Shown: piece by piece, positions 1 through 7,569 of the stretch | Layout: each line of letters starts with the position of its first letter | Position numbering within the stretch: the first letter of the stretch is position 1 | Assembly (NCBI GenBank): GCA_036822015.1 | Contig: DAISIL010000031.1 | Coordinates: forward strand, 1 to 35,992 | Reading direction: 5' to 3' | DNA from: DAISIL01 sp036822015 | GTDB taxonomy: Bacteria; Bacteroidota; Bacteroidia; Cytophagales; Bernardetiaceae | Length of the DNA: 35,992 nucleotides | Notes under the pieces: model-generated | Databases searched by the model: none | What the model was told of the DNA's origin: nothing | What the model saw: only the letters and a program-made list of their open reading frames with translations | Translations under genes and position numbers: made by a program

Positions 1-1433
1 AATGCATCAAATTGAGCGACCGTTACCTCCGTCTCCCCCATGTAGTAGCCCGTAAGCTGGACGCGGTGTAGGGGCTTGGCATTATCCATATACTCATCCT
101 TCCCATCGCGCTTGGGGTCATAGCCCATCTCAAAAGTGCCGCCTTCTACGTACAGCATATCGAAAGAAACGCCGTTGATGGTTTCGGTGATGCGGGGGGG
201 AGCTTCGGTTGGGGGTATGCGCAGTATCTGTCCTAGGGTGAGGGTAGAGTCTTTGAGTCCATTGGCGGTTACGATTTGGTCAAGGGAGGACTGATACTGC
301 TTTGCGATGCTCAAGAGGGTTTCGCCTTCCTGTACGGTGTGGTAGATGTCCTGCGTGCTGGGATTTTTGAATATCTTTTGAAACAGTTTACCGAGTCCTT
401 TCCGTTCAGCTTTTTGTTTGGCTCGCTGGTAGTCTTGCTGGGCAGCGGCGGTATTTCCCTGTTGCTGTTCGATGAAGGCGCGTTCCTCATAGGCGCGGGC
501 AAACTCGGGGTCAGTCTGGATCGCCTTATTTTGAGCAGCTTTGGCAGCATCGAGTTTGCCCTCCTGGCGATACTGGCTGCCGTTGAGGTGTTGGGAGAAG
601 GCGGCTTCGCTTGAGGTGGCTTCGGTCGTATGGCTTTGGATGATCTGTTTTTCCTGGTCGGCGATTGAAATGCCGAGGCGTTCCAGGATTTGGTAGTAAA
701 GTTTCTCCTGGCAGGCCATCAAGGAAGGTTGCCCGAGGATATAGATGGTGTTGAGAAAAGGCTTTCGGGTGGTCAGATCAACAAAAGAGCAAGTAACATT
801 CCATCCACTCCCTAACTTTTGGTACATCCCGTACACAACGACGTTGGCGTTAATGACCCCAGCCAATCCGGTTATTTTGTTGATGTCGCAGTAAGCACCG
901 CGTAGCAGTTGGGCTTCTTGCATAGCCGCCTGCACAAAAGGTGTGTAGGGAACTGGCTCGAGCTGGCTGGTGTTGATCTGGGAGAGGGCTTGGTCGGCTT
1001 TGGCCGTAAAAGCCCCCGTAATCAAGGGTGATGTCTTGTCGGGGGAGTCATCACAGAACGGCAGGACAGCGATGCGCTTGATACCCTTGATCTCGGGTAC
1101 GCGCTGCATCCGGATCTCAACGGTATTGGTGCGGTCGGCGGACTTGATCGTGAGGAGGTTTTGGCGATTGAGGGTTGCCAGTTGGTAACCCTCTTTGGTT
1201 ACGGTCAGGACAACATCCTCATCTTTGAACATATCAATAACCGTCAAGACAAAATCACCACCGGGATTTTTGCTGATCGCATGGGCTTCATTACAAAAGA
1301 GGCGCACCCCTGCCAGGCGGTTGCCGTCCTGATCGACGACATACCCCCGAATTTTATTCGTGGCAGGGATGTTTTCGGATTGAGCCAAAGCCAGGACGGG
1401 CAGGCAGAACAAGAAAAGAAGTTGTCGGAGCAT
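1..1433 (-). CDS. Secreted multidomain protein with CsgG/TolB-like, TPR, LysM and FGE (SUMF1) domains, partial
   Basis: The gene starts at 1433 and runs off the left edge after 477 codons, so the C-terminus is missing. Residues 1-18 form a clear Sec signal peptide ending ALAQ. Residues 28-110 resemble a carboxypeptidase-regulatory-like beta-sandwich. Residues 118-255 begin with IKRIAVLPF, the typical entry to a CsgG/TolB-N/FlgO-like fold. Residues 280-340 look like TPR helices (FARAYEERAFIEQQQGN). Residues 363-407 are a LysM domain (YHTVQEGETLLSIAKQY). From about 421 an FGE-sulfatase (SUMF1) domain begins, with GGTFEMG and GYYMGETEVT. LysM suggests peptidoglycan binding in the periplasm or at the surface. 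FGE-like domains in Bacteroidota often lack the oxidase cysteines, and that part is outside the window, so catalysis cannot be judged. The gene lies 13 bp downstream of the EAD-like membrane protein gene, probably in one transcript. The overall role is unknown. Confidence 0.85.
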   Translation of the reverse strand, partial: MLRQLLFLFCLPVLALAQSENIPATNKIRGYVVDQDGNRLAGVRLFCNEAHAISKNPGGDFVLTVIDMFKDEDVVLTVTKEGYQLATLNRQNLLTIKSADRTNTVEIRMQRVPEIKGIKRIAVLPFCDDSPDKTSPLITGAFTAKADQALSQINTSQLEPVPYTPFVQAAMQEAQLLRGAYCDINKITGLAGVINANVVVYGMYQKLGSGWNVTCSFVDLTTRKPFLNTIYILGQPSLMACQEKLYYQILERLGISIADQEKQIIQSHTTEATSSEAAFSQHLNGSQYRQEGKLDAAKAAQNKAIQTDPEFARAYEERAFIEQQQGNTAAAQQDYQRAKQKAERKGLGKLFQKIFKNPSTQDIYHTVQEGETLLSIAKQYQSSLDQIVTANGLKDSTLTLGQILRIPPTEAPPRITETINGVSFDMLYVEGGTFEMGYDPKRDGKDEYMDNAKPLHRVQLTGYYMGETEVTVAQFDA

Positions 1434-1446
1434 CGGTAGGCATTTT

Positions 1447-2373
1447 TTAGTTGTCAAAAATAGCAATTTCTGTCAAGCCAGCATGAATAGATTTCCCCCA
1501 TTCTGTGCTGTCCTTGAAGATAATCATGAGTGTTTTTTCCTCCCTTGTTACGTTCGGTAAGCGAACAACGTTGTTCGTGGGGATATACGTCTTTCCCTCC
1601 CAAACGATGTGTTTGACCAGTTCGGGGGCATGCGTGAAGGTAAGCGTATGGAGCGAAACGGGATCCTCACGAGGTGCTGTCTTAGCTTTTTCTTCGGGTT
1701 CTGGGATTGTTACTTCTTTGACCTCCAAATAAATCGGTTCTCCGTCCAGCAGATAGGCGGTATCCTTCTTGACCAGCTCATAGCCTTCGGCTTCAAGTCC
1801 GAGTTCGATTTTCTTTTTTTTGCGGAACCGTTCGGGTATCTCTCCGAAGTTGGTGCGTCCGTTTTGTCCAATCTCTGGGGTGCGGCGGTCGTTGCCAAAA
1901 TCTGCAACAAGCCTACCCGTATTTTGAAGGATGATCTGCTGGCGGCTATCGGGCCCATGCACATAGACGGTCAGGTACAATGCTGGCGGTGGTATATCAT
2001 CATCCGACCAGGGCTTACATTCTTTGATCCCAAAAAAGCCCAAAATACCGATCACAGATAAGAACAAACCCAGCCAGGGCTGTACACGGTCGGGGAAAGT
2101 TTTTGGTTTTTGCGATCTTTCGGGCGGTTTTCCCTCCGCACACAAGTCCCTGATAAGCTGAGTTAAGTCTTTGATAAGCAAGCTCATCACCCGCTCATAG
2201 TCGCGGGTATCCATCTGGGGACGATCACGCTGGTAGCGTTTGTAGTTGGCGGCGAGGGTATCGCGGGTGGCTTGCAGATCGGGGTCGTCCTTGAGCGGGA
2301 GGGCATTGAGTTCCCGAAAGAGGGACTCAAACTTAGCCTGGGCGAGCAGAGATTGGAGTTTTTGGCAGTCCAT
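1447..2373 (-). CDS. Membrane protein with N-terminal EAD11-like domain and extracytoplasmic beta-rich domain
   Basis: The 308-residue reading starts at the ATG at 2373 (MDCQKLQSLL). The frame stays open upstream to 2571, but those residues look non-coding and include a candidate promoter. Residues 1-78 are helical with the pattern L..LLAQ.KF...F.EL, then L..NYKRYQRD, then a last helix LLIKDLTQLIRDL. This resembles the effector-associated domain EAD11 of Bacteroidota conflict and signalling proteins. A single membrane helix spans about 99-116 (WLGLFLSVIGILGFFG). The part after 130 is beta-rich, starting LTVYVHGPDSRQQIIL, similar to beta domains found behind EAD-TM segments in this phylum. EADs are thought to act as homotypic recruitment modules, so this may be an inner-membrane adaptor. 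It precedes the LysM/FGE gene by 13 bp. The domain assignment is by eye and needs a profile search. Confidence 0.75.
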   Translation of the reverse strand: MDCQKLQSLLAQAKFESLFRELNALPLKDDPDLQATRDTLAANYKRYQRDRPQMDTRDYERVMSLLIKDLTQLIRDLCAEGKPPERSQKPKTFPDRVQPWLGLFLSVIGILGFFGIKECKPWSDDDIPPPALYLTVYVHGPDSRQQIILQNTGRLVADFGNDRRTPEIGQNGRTNFGEIPERFRKKKKIELGLEAEGYELVKKDTAYLLDGEPIYLEVKEVTIPEPEEKAKTAPREDPVSLHTLTFTHAPELVKHIVWEGKTYIPTNNVVRLPNVTREEKTLMIIFKDSTEWGKSIHAGLTEIAIFDN

Positions 2374-2459
2374 GGGATCTAATGGAATATTTTGAGCAAA
2401 ATGTACGTAAAAAATAGTACTCAAGACAGGAAAAAGAAAATTCTTTTTACTTTGAACTA

Positions 2460-2467
2460 CAAAGTTA
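2460..2467 (-). promoter_or_regulatory. Candidate -7 box (TAACTTTG) for the EAD-like gene
   Basis: Read on the minus strand this is TAACTTTG, a full match to the Bacteroidota -7 consensus TAnnTTTG. It lies 86 bases before the ATG at 2373. No good TTTG -33 box is visible at the expected spacing, so this is only a candidate. The 2374-2550 region separates two divergent genes and must hold both promoters. I see no other clear element in it. Confidence 0.3.
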
Positions 2468-2550
2468 TCTGATAAATAAATCGAAACTTTGTTTGGTACT
2501 TCCCCAAATGATCTGTATTTTGAAGGCCAAAATAAACACTTCAATCGCTT

Positions 2551-3660
2551 ATGCCTTTCTGGAAAAATCAACTGATCGAGGTCGTCGAGTGGCTAGACCC
2601 GAGTCCGAATACGCTTGTTTATCGGTTTGCACACGAAAACAACGAGATAAAAAACGGGGCCCAGCTCACGGTCAGGGAGAGCCAAACGGCTATTTTTATC
2701 AATGAAGGTCAGCTGGCCGACATCTTCCCTCCCGGACGTTACGAACTCTCTACGAGTAACTTACCCATCCTGACGACACTCAAAAGCTGGAAGTACGGCT
2801 TCAAAAGTCCGTTTCGGGCCGAGGTCTATTTCGTCAATACGCGCATCTTCACGGATCAGAAATGGGGAACGCCCAACCCGATCATGCTCCGCGATCAGGA
2901 TTTTGGCGTAGTGCGGGTGCGTGCCTTCGGCAACTATGCCTTTCGTGTCGGCGATCCTTCAAAGTTCTTGACCGAAATCGTGGGGACGGATGGCAATTTC
3001 TCCACCGATCAGATCGACAAACAACTCCGAGGCTTGATCGTTACGCGCTTTAGTGATGCCCTCGGCGAAAGCAAAATACCCGTCCTGGATATGGCCGCCA
3101 ACCTGGACGAGCTTTCAGCTTTTATTCGTCAGCAAATGCTTTTAGATTTTGATAAATATGGTATCGAAATCGTAGAGTTCTTGATACAAAACATTTCCTT
3201 GCCCCCCGAAGTGGAAGCAGCCATGGACAAACGTACCCAGATGGGCGTATTGGGTAACATGGATCAGTACAGTAAGTTTCAGGCCGCCAACGCCATCGAA
3301 AAAGCCGCCGACAAGGGCGGCCCCATGAGCGATGCCATGAGCATGGGCATGGGCTTCGCGATGGCCAACCAGTTTGGACAACAACAGCAGCAGCAGCAAC
3401 AACCGCCAGCACAGCAGCAGCCCCCAGCCGGACCTCCGCCACCACCGCCCATGGTGCAGTTTCATGTCTATCTGAATGGGCAGCAAGCTGGCCCTTACCC
3501 CATCGAGACCCTTCGGCAGTGGGCCCAAAGCGGACAACTGACCCGCGATGTGCTGGTTTGGCGACAAGGCATGAGCAACTGGACAGCCGCCGGACAAGTA
3601 CCCGAGCTGTCCCAGCTTTGGGGAGCCGTACCTCCACCACCCCCACCACCGATGCCCTAA
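2551..3660 (+). CDS. SPFH domain / GYF domain protein
   Basis: This 369-residue protein begins MPFWKNQLIEVVEW, the usual start of the YdjI-like SPFH family (also named virion-core-like). The SPFH/band-7 domain occupies about residues 20-235 and has no signal peptide, so the protein is probably cytosolic or membrane-peripheral. Residues 277-300 are a poly-Gln and poly-Pro linker. Residues 304-360 are a GYF_2/DUF4339 domain (QQAGPY, WRQGMSNW), in the place where relatives often carry a zinc ribbon or similar module. SPFH proteins form oligomeric scaffolds and relatives are linked to envelope stress. The gene is divergent to the EAD-like/FGE pair, and its stop overlaps the stop of the ABC ATPase gene by 4 bp. 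The family call is firm, the function is not. Confidence 0.9.
   Translation: MPFWKNQLIEVVEWLDPSPNTLVYRFAHENNEIKNGAQLTVRESQTAIFINEGQLADIFPPGRYELSTSNLPILTTLKSWKYGFKSPFRAEVYFVNTRIFTDQKWGTPNPIMLRDQDFGVVRVRAFGNYAFRVGDPSKFLTEIVGTDGNFSTDQIDKQLRGLIVTRFSDALGESKIPVLDMAANLDELSAFIRQQMLLDFDKYGIEIVEFLIQNISLPPEVEAAMDKRTQMGVLGNMDQYSKFQAANAIEKAADKGGPMSDAMSMGMGFAMANQFGQQQQQQQQPPAQQQPPAGPPPPPPMVQFHVYLNGQQAGPYPIETLRQWAQSGQLTRDVLVWRQGMSNWTAAGQVPELSQLWGAVPPPPPPPMP
3379..3459 (+). repeat. CAG/CAA-rich and CCN-rich low-complexity tract
   Basis: A run of CAA/CAG codons (eight Gln, then Pro-Pro-Ala, then three Gln) is followed by a proline run just before the GYF domain. It encodes a flexible linker. Such short repeats are prone to slippage, so its length may vary between strains. 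Confidence 0.8.
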
Positions 3661-4343
3661 ATCCGTTGGCCGTCTTGCAGATGCAGCCGCTGGTCAATGA
3701 TCGGATGTTCGATCACGAAGGGATCATGCGATGTCAGGATGAGCGTCTTACCGGCGGCTTTCTGCTCGGCAAACAAACTAAGGATATTGCGGGCGTTCTC
3801 TCGGTCGAGGTGCGCCGTGGGTTCGTCGGCAAAGATCAAAGACGGATCAGCGATCAAGGCACGGGCAATGGCTACCCGCTGTAGCTCTCCACCAGAAAGC
3901 AAATTTACCTGAAAATCAAGACGATGGGATATTTTGGCTAGTGCTGCCGCTGCCTCGGTAGCCGCTCGGATTTGGGCCAGCGATTGCCCCAAAGGCAGCA
4001 GCGGAAGGCTTAGGTTTTCGGATACCGATAAGCCAGGAATCAAGTGAAAATGTTGGAAGACAATGCCGATATGCTGCTGCCTAAAGCGCGTCAGGAAACG
4101 CTCCGACCAACGCGAAACCCGCTCCCCCAAACACCAGTACTCCCCCGAAGTCGGCCGCGACAAGCAAGCCAACATGCTCAGCAGCGTTGTCTTACCCGAG
4201 CCAGAACTCCCCTCCAACAACACACAACTTCCCACCGGCACAGCAAAGCTCACCCCAGCAATAGCGACTACCTCGTTGGGTTTGCCCGCAAAGAATCTTT
4301 TTGTTAATTCATTGGCTACCAGTGCATCTTGCGTATCTTTCAT
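3657..4343 (-). CDS. ABC transporter ATP-binding protein, LolD/MacB type
   Basis: The 228-residue product starts at the ATG at 4343, which overlaps the batD stop in an ATGA, so translation is probably coupled. Walker A is GSSGSGKTT, the signature motif is LSGGELQRVAIARAL, Walker B is LIFADEPT and the H-loop is TSHD. The Q-loop region (GIVFQHFHLIPGLSV) and overall length match LolD/MacB/FtsE ATPases, which work with separate membrane permeases in lipoprotein or envelope transport. No permease gene is adjacent, so the partner is elsewhere. The stop overlaps that of the convergent SPFH gene. The ABC ATPase call is certain but the transported substrate is not. Confidence 0.92.
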   Translation of the reverse strand: MKDTQDALVANELTKRFFAGKPNEVVAIAGVSFAVPVGSCVLLEGSSGSGKTTLLSMLACLSRPTSGEYWCLGERVSRWSERFLTRFRQQHIGIVFQHFHLIPGLSVSENLSLPLLPLGQSLAQIRAATEAAAALAKISHRLDFQVNLLSGGELQRVAIARALIADPSLIFADEPTAHLDRENARNILSLFAEQKAAGKTLILTSHDPFVIEHPIIDQRLHLQDGQRI

Positions 4344-5764
4344 CGCTTGAACACAAAAAAGTACATGGACAGCATCAAACAACCCACCAAAAAAATGTTC
4401 AGGTAATCTATGGGCTGCCTTCGATAACTAAACAAGTCATTATCGCTCCTTGTCAGGCGGTCATAGAAGCCCATGGGGCCGTTAGATGCTATCGCTAGAT
4501 TGCGCTTGCTTTCTCCCGTAACCATGATTTTTTCTGCGCTCCGAAGCGTATCGTATCGCTCCCGAGCAGGATCGAAATACACCCAGGAAAAATACCGATC
4601 CAGGCTATGCGTCCCTGGCTCATTGGCTACGAGCTGGTAATCAAATCGTTTGTGGCTTATCAAACGATCGCCCTGCGTCCGGACTTGCGTTTGGGTGTTG
4701 GGTGGATAAATATCGAAGGTTACCTCGGGCGTATCACGGTGTGGGGCCACGATAGCTTTTACGTTTCCCGTCCCGATAACCTCAAAGCGATAATTGAGCG
4801 AAGTACCTGTTTGGCAGGCTTTTGATGCCAGTTGCTCCCGTAACTCAAATTGCCCTACGGCCACCTGATCGCGGAGCGGATGTGAAGGTAAGGGTTTTAC
4901 TTTGACCGTTAGGGGACGGCTGTAAAAATATTTGTAATCTCGCTTACCATATTGCCGCCCAAAAACATCTCTGCGATTAGACAGTTTAAATTTTACCATC
5001 TCAATTCCTTTGGACGGAACCTCAATAGGGTTCTGATTGAAAGGGAAATACATCGCCTTATAGAAGGTGATCTTGCGATAGGGCTTCCCGTTGATGATGA
5101 CTTCGGAGGTGTTGCTACCCTTTAAGTTGATGACCTCTTCCCAACAGTTAGCGGGCTTGACTTCTTGTAAAATTTTCTCGAGCTGCTCTTGTAGCTTATC
5201 TCCAAATTTTACTACGCGGTTATCGCGGGTGAGATAAAACGCAATCGTCATCAGAAAGCCTTCTCCCTGAAAAACTTCTTTTTTATCACTCGTGATGGCA
5301 AAAAACGCATCATCGGCTACATCAAAATACTCCTCCTCTGCGGGCGGCTGTACCTGTGGTCGCCGAAATACATCGAATGGATCCCGATACGCTGGTGTTT
5401 GTTTGGGCGGCCCCACACGAACCGTGGCCCCGGGGAAGCGCACGCGCTGCCCGTTGATCGTCGTCTCAAAAGCTGGAATCGCAAACTGCCCCTGCCGCGT
5501 GGGTTGGTACTGCTGCTGAATCTCGTGGCGAAACGAACGCTGGCCGTTGATGATCTGTGTTTGCATCGAGGAGGAGCGTCCACCGATCTGGAAAGAATTG
5601 ATTTCAGGTAAGTTACCCATTTGTGTAATCTGTCCGTCCTCCGAAACAAGCGACAAAACCAGGGCTTCATTTTGGGCAATATCCGTGCGTGGTATTTCGA
5701 CGCGGTACGTCTGCCCAAAGAGCAAAAGAGGTATCCAGGAAAGGATGAGATACAAATACTTCAT
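4340..5764 (-). CDS. batD: BatD family protein
   Basis: The 474-residue product starts at MKYLYLILSW (5764), giving a signal peptide of about 18 residues ending LLLFGQ. The frame is open 13 codons further upstream but without a reason to prefer that start. The N-terminal beta domain carries the BatD pattern: an inhibitor-like sandwich with FQIGGRSSSMQTQIINGQ, then an immunoglobulin-like part and KKEVFQGEGFLMTI. One C-terminal membrane helix (IFLVGCLMLSMYFFVF) ends the protein. BatD is normally encoded beside MoxR, BatA, BatB, BatC or BatE and was linked to aerotolerance in Bacteroides. None of these is adjacent here. Instead it sits between two ABC ATPase genes and overlaps the downstream one by 4 bp. 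Confidence 0.85.
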   Translation of the reverse strand: MKYLYLILSWIPLLLFGQTYRVEIPRTDIAQNEALVLSLVSEDGQITQMGNLPEINSFQIGGRSSSMQTQIINGQRSFRHEIQQQYQPTRQGQFAIPAFETTINGQRVRFPGATVRVGPPKQTPAYRDPFDVFRRPQVQPPAEEEYFDVADDAFFAITSDKKEVFQGEGFLMTIAFYLTRDNRVVKFGDKLQEQLEKILQEVKPANCWEEVINLKGSNTSEVIINGKPYRKITFYKAMYFPFNQNPIEVPSKGIEMVKFKLSNRRDVFGRQYGKRDYKYFYSRPLTVKVKPLPSHPLRDQVAVGQFELREQLASKACQTGTSLNYRFEVIGTGNVKAIVAPHRDTPEVTFDIYPPNTQTQVRTQGDRLISHKRFDYQLVANEPGTHSLDRYFSWVYFDPARERYDTLRSAEKIMVTGESKRNLAIASNGPMGFYDRLTRSDNDLFSYRRQPIDYLNIFLVGCLMLSMYFFVFKR

Positions 5765-5827
5765 GGAACAAATAACGCCAAAGCGAACGTTAAAGGATAG
5801 CAAATAAGCCTAAAAAAAATCATCAGC

Positions 5828-6487
5828 CTAGTCCTTGCTCAGCTGCCCGTCGATGATCTTGATGGTGCGCTGGGTTTGTTGGGCTAGGGTGAGGTTATGG
5901 GTAACGACAATTAGTGTAAGTCCCATTTTTTCTTTCAAATCAAAAAATAATTCATGCAATTTTTCTGCGTTTTTTTCGTCCAGGTTACCGCTGGGTTCGT
6001 CAGCAAACAAGACCTTGGGTTGGTTGATGAGGGCGCGGGCTACGGCTACGCGCTGCTGTTGCCCGCCCGAGAGTTCAGAGGGTTTGTGGTAAAGACGATC
6101 CGCTAAGCCGAGGGTGTGTAGGAGTTCTTCGGCGCGTTGGCGGGCCTGGGGAAGTGGCGCCTGGGCGATGAGTGCAGGCAAACTGACGTTTTCGAGTGCG
6201 CTAAACTCAGGTAAAAGATTGTGAAATTGAAAAACAAATCCAAAATTTTGATTTCTAAGGAAAGCCAGTTTTTTTTCTGATAGCTTCTGCAAGCACGTTT
6301 GCTCAAACCAGATTTCACCTGCACTGGGTTTGTCAAGCGTAGCCAGGATATGCAGCAAGGTTGTTTTGCCGGCTCCCGAAGGCCCCACAATAGCTAGGCT
6401 TTCTCCGGGCTGAATATCCAGATCAATACCTTTCAAAACTTGCAAGTTTTCGTAGGACTTCTGAATGCCCGTAGCGCGTAAAATCAT
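5828..6487 (-). CDS. lolD: ABC transporter ATP-binding protein, LolD-like
   Basis: The 219-residue product starts at MILRATGIQKSYENLQVLKG (ATG at 6487). Walker A is GPSGAGKTT, the Q-loop region is GFVFQFHNLLPEFSALENV (the FQ..LLPEF.A.ENV motif typical of LolD), the signature is LSGGQQQRVAVARAL and Walker B is VLFADEPSGNLD. LolD powers the LolCE complex that extracts lipoproteins from the inner membrane. No lolC or lolE is adjacent. batD follows 63 bp downstream on the same strand. A good Bacteroidota promoter lies upstream, reaching into the start of divergent hemH. Confidence 0.9.
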   Translation of the reverse strand: MILRATGIQKSYENLQVLKGIDLDIQPGESLAIVGPSGAGKTTLLHILATLDKPSAGEIWFEQTCLQKLSEKKLAFLRNQNFGFVFQFHNLLPEFSALENVSLPALIAQAPLPQARQRAEELLHTLGLADRLYHKPSELSGGQQQRVAVARALINQPKVLFADEPSGNLDEKNAEKLHELFFDLKEKMGLTLIVVTHNLTLAQQTQRTIKIIDGQLSKD

Positions 6488-6529
6488 CTGCCAATAACCA
6501 AACCGTTGGTTGCTTTGTTGTATGGGAAA

Positions 6530-6561
6530 CAAAAATAGCCAAAGCAAAGATGAAACCCAAA
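6530..6561 (-). promoter_or_regulatory. Bacteroidota-type promoter for lolD (TTTG-N20-TATTTTTG)
   Basis: On the minus strand a TTTG -33 box (6558-6561) is followed after 20 bases by TATTTTTG (6530-6537), a full match to TAnnTTTG. The -7 box ends 42 bases before the lolD ATG. The -33 box lies within the first codons of divergent hemH, so the two genes share a very short control region. Only sequence matching supports this. Confidence 0.45.
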
Positions 6562-7560
6562 ATCGGCGTATTGCTCATCAATTTAGGGACACCCGACTCT
6601 CCCCGAACGCCAGATGTGCGCAAGTACCTGCGTGAGTTTTTGATGGATGGCCGCGTCATCGACATTCCGGCAGTGGCGCGTTTTGCACTCGTCAATGGCA
6701 TCATTGCGCCATTCCGGGCCCCGCGTTCGGCCCGTGAATACAAAAAACTCTGGACAGAGAAGGGATCGCCGCTGCTCTACAACAGCCAAGAACTCGCCCA
6801 AAAACTCCAGGCACTTCTGCCACCCACACATCACGTCGCCCTTGCCATGCGCTACCAATCGCCGAGCCTTCCCGATGTGCTGAACGAACTCAAGGCGATG
6901 CAACTCGAAAAGATCATCGTACTGCCACTCTTTCCCCAGTACGCCTCCTCCACGACGGGTTCGGCACACCAGCGCGTCATGGAAATTGTCAGTAAGTGGC
7001 TCATTATACCGAAGTTAGTCATGGTAGATACCTACGCTACACACCCGGGAGTTATCGAAACTTTTGCCGAGAATGGAAGAAAGCACATGAGCGAACACAG
7101 CTTCGATCACGTCATTTTTAGCTATCATGGTCTGCCCCAACGCCATCTCAAAAAAGAAAGCAACACCTGCAAAATCGGTAACTGCTGCAACCATTACGGC
7201 CCCAAAAACCGGCTCTGCTACCGCGCCCAGTGTTTCGAGACCTCCCGACACCTGGCCAAAGCCCTCGACTTAAAGCCCGAAGACTACACCGTTTGTTTTC
7301 AGTCGCGCCTCGGCAATGACCCCTGGATTACGCCCTACACCGAAGACACGATCAAGGAACTAGCCAAAGCAGGCAAGAAAAACATCCTGGCTTTTAGTCC
7401 AGCCTTTACCTCCGACTGCCTCGAGACAACCATCGAGGTAGGCGAAGAATACAAAGAACTCTTCGAGGAGGAAGGCGGAGAGCATTGGCAACTCGTCGAA
7501 AGCCTCAACACCCATCCCCGCTGGGTGGAGGGCTTGAAAGACCTTGTCCTGGAACAGTAA
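6550..7560 (+). CDS. hemH: Ferrochelatase
   Basis: The 336-residue product starts MKPKIGVLLINLGTPDSP, the family's usual N-terminus. It inserts Fe2+ into protoporphyrin IX to make protoheme. The catalytic histidine is in FSYHGLPQRH and the partner acid in CLETTIEVGEEY. A Cys-rich insert (CKIGNCC, then CYRAQC) resembles the internal [2Fe-2S]-type cysteine cluster seen in some bacterial ferrochelatases. The gene is 9 bp upstream of the LysE-type gene, suggesting co-transcription. hemE lies 8 kb away on the other strand, so heme genes are dispersed here. Confidence 0.96.
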   Translation: MKPKIGVLLINLGTPDSPRTPDVRKYLREFLMDGRVIDIPAVARFALVNGIIAPFRAPRSAREYKKLWTEKGSPLLYNSQELAQKLQALLPPTHHVALAMRYQSPSLPDVLNELKAMQLEKIIVLPLFPQYASSTTGSAHQRVMEIVSKWLIIPKLVMVDTYATHPGVIETFAENGRKHMSEHSFDHVIFSYHGLPQRHLKKESNTCKIGNCCNHYGPKNRLCYRAQCFETSRHLAKALDLKPEDYTVCFQSRLGNDPWITPYTEDTIKELAKAGKKNILAFSPAFTSDCLETTIEVGEEYKELFEEEGGEHWQLVESLNTHPRWVEGLKDLVLEQ

Positions 7561-7569
7561 AAAATTGTT

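Noticed and set aside
276..614. Open frame of 112 codons on the plus strand
   Set aside because: It is antisense to the TPR/LysM part of the minus-strand gene, which has recognisable domains. The peptide has no family features.
3122..3697. Two long minus-strand open frames opposite the SPFH gene
   Set aside because: They arise from the low-complexity Gln/Pro codons read backwards, with Leu-, Val- and Ala-rich nonsense, and lack a start context.
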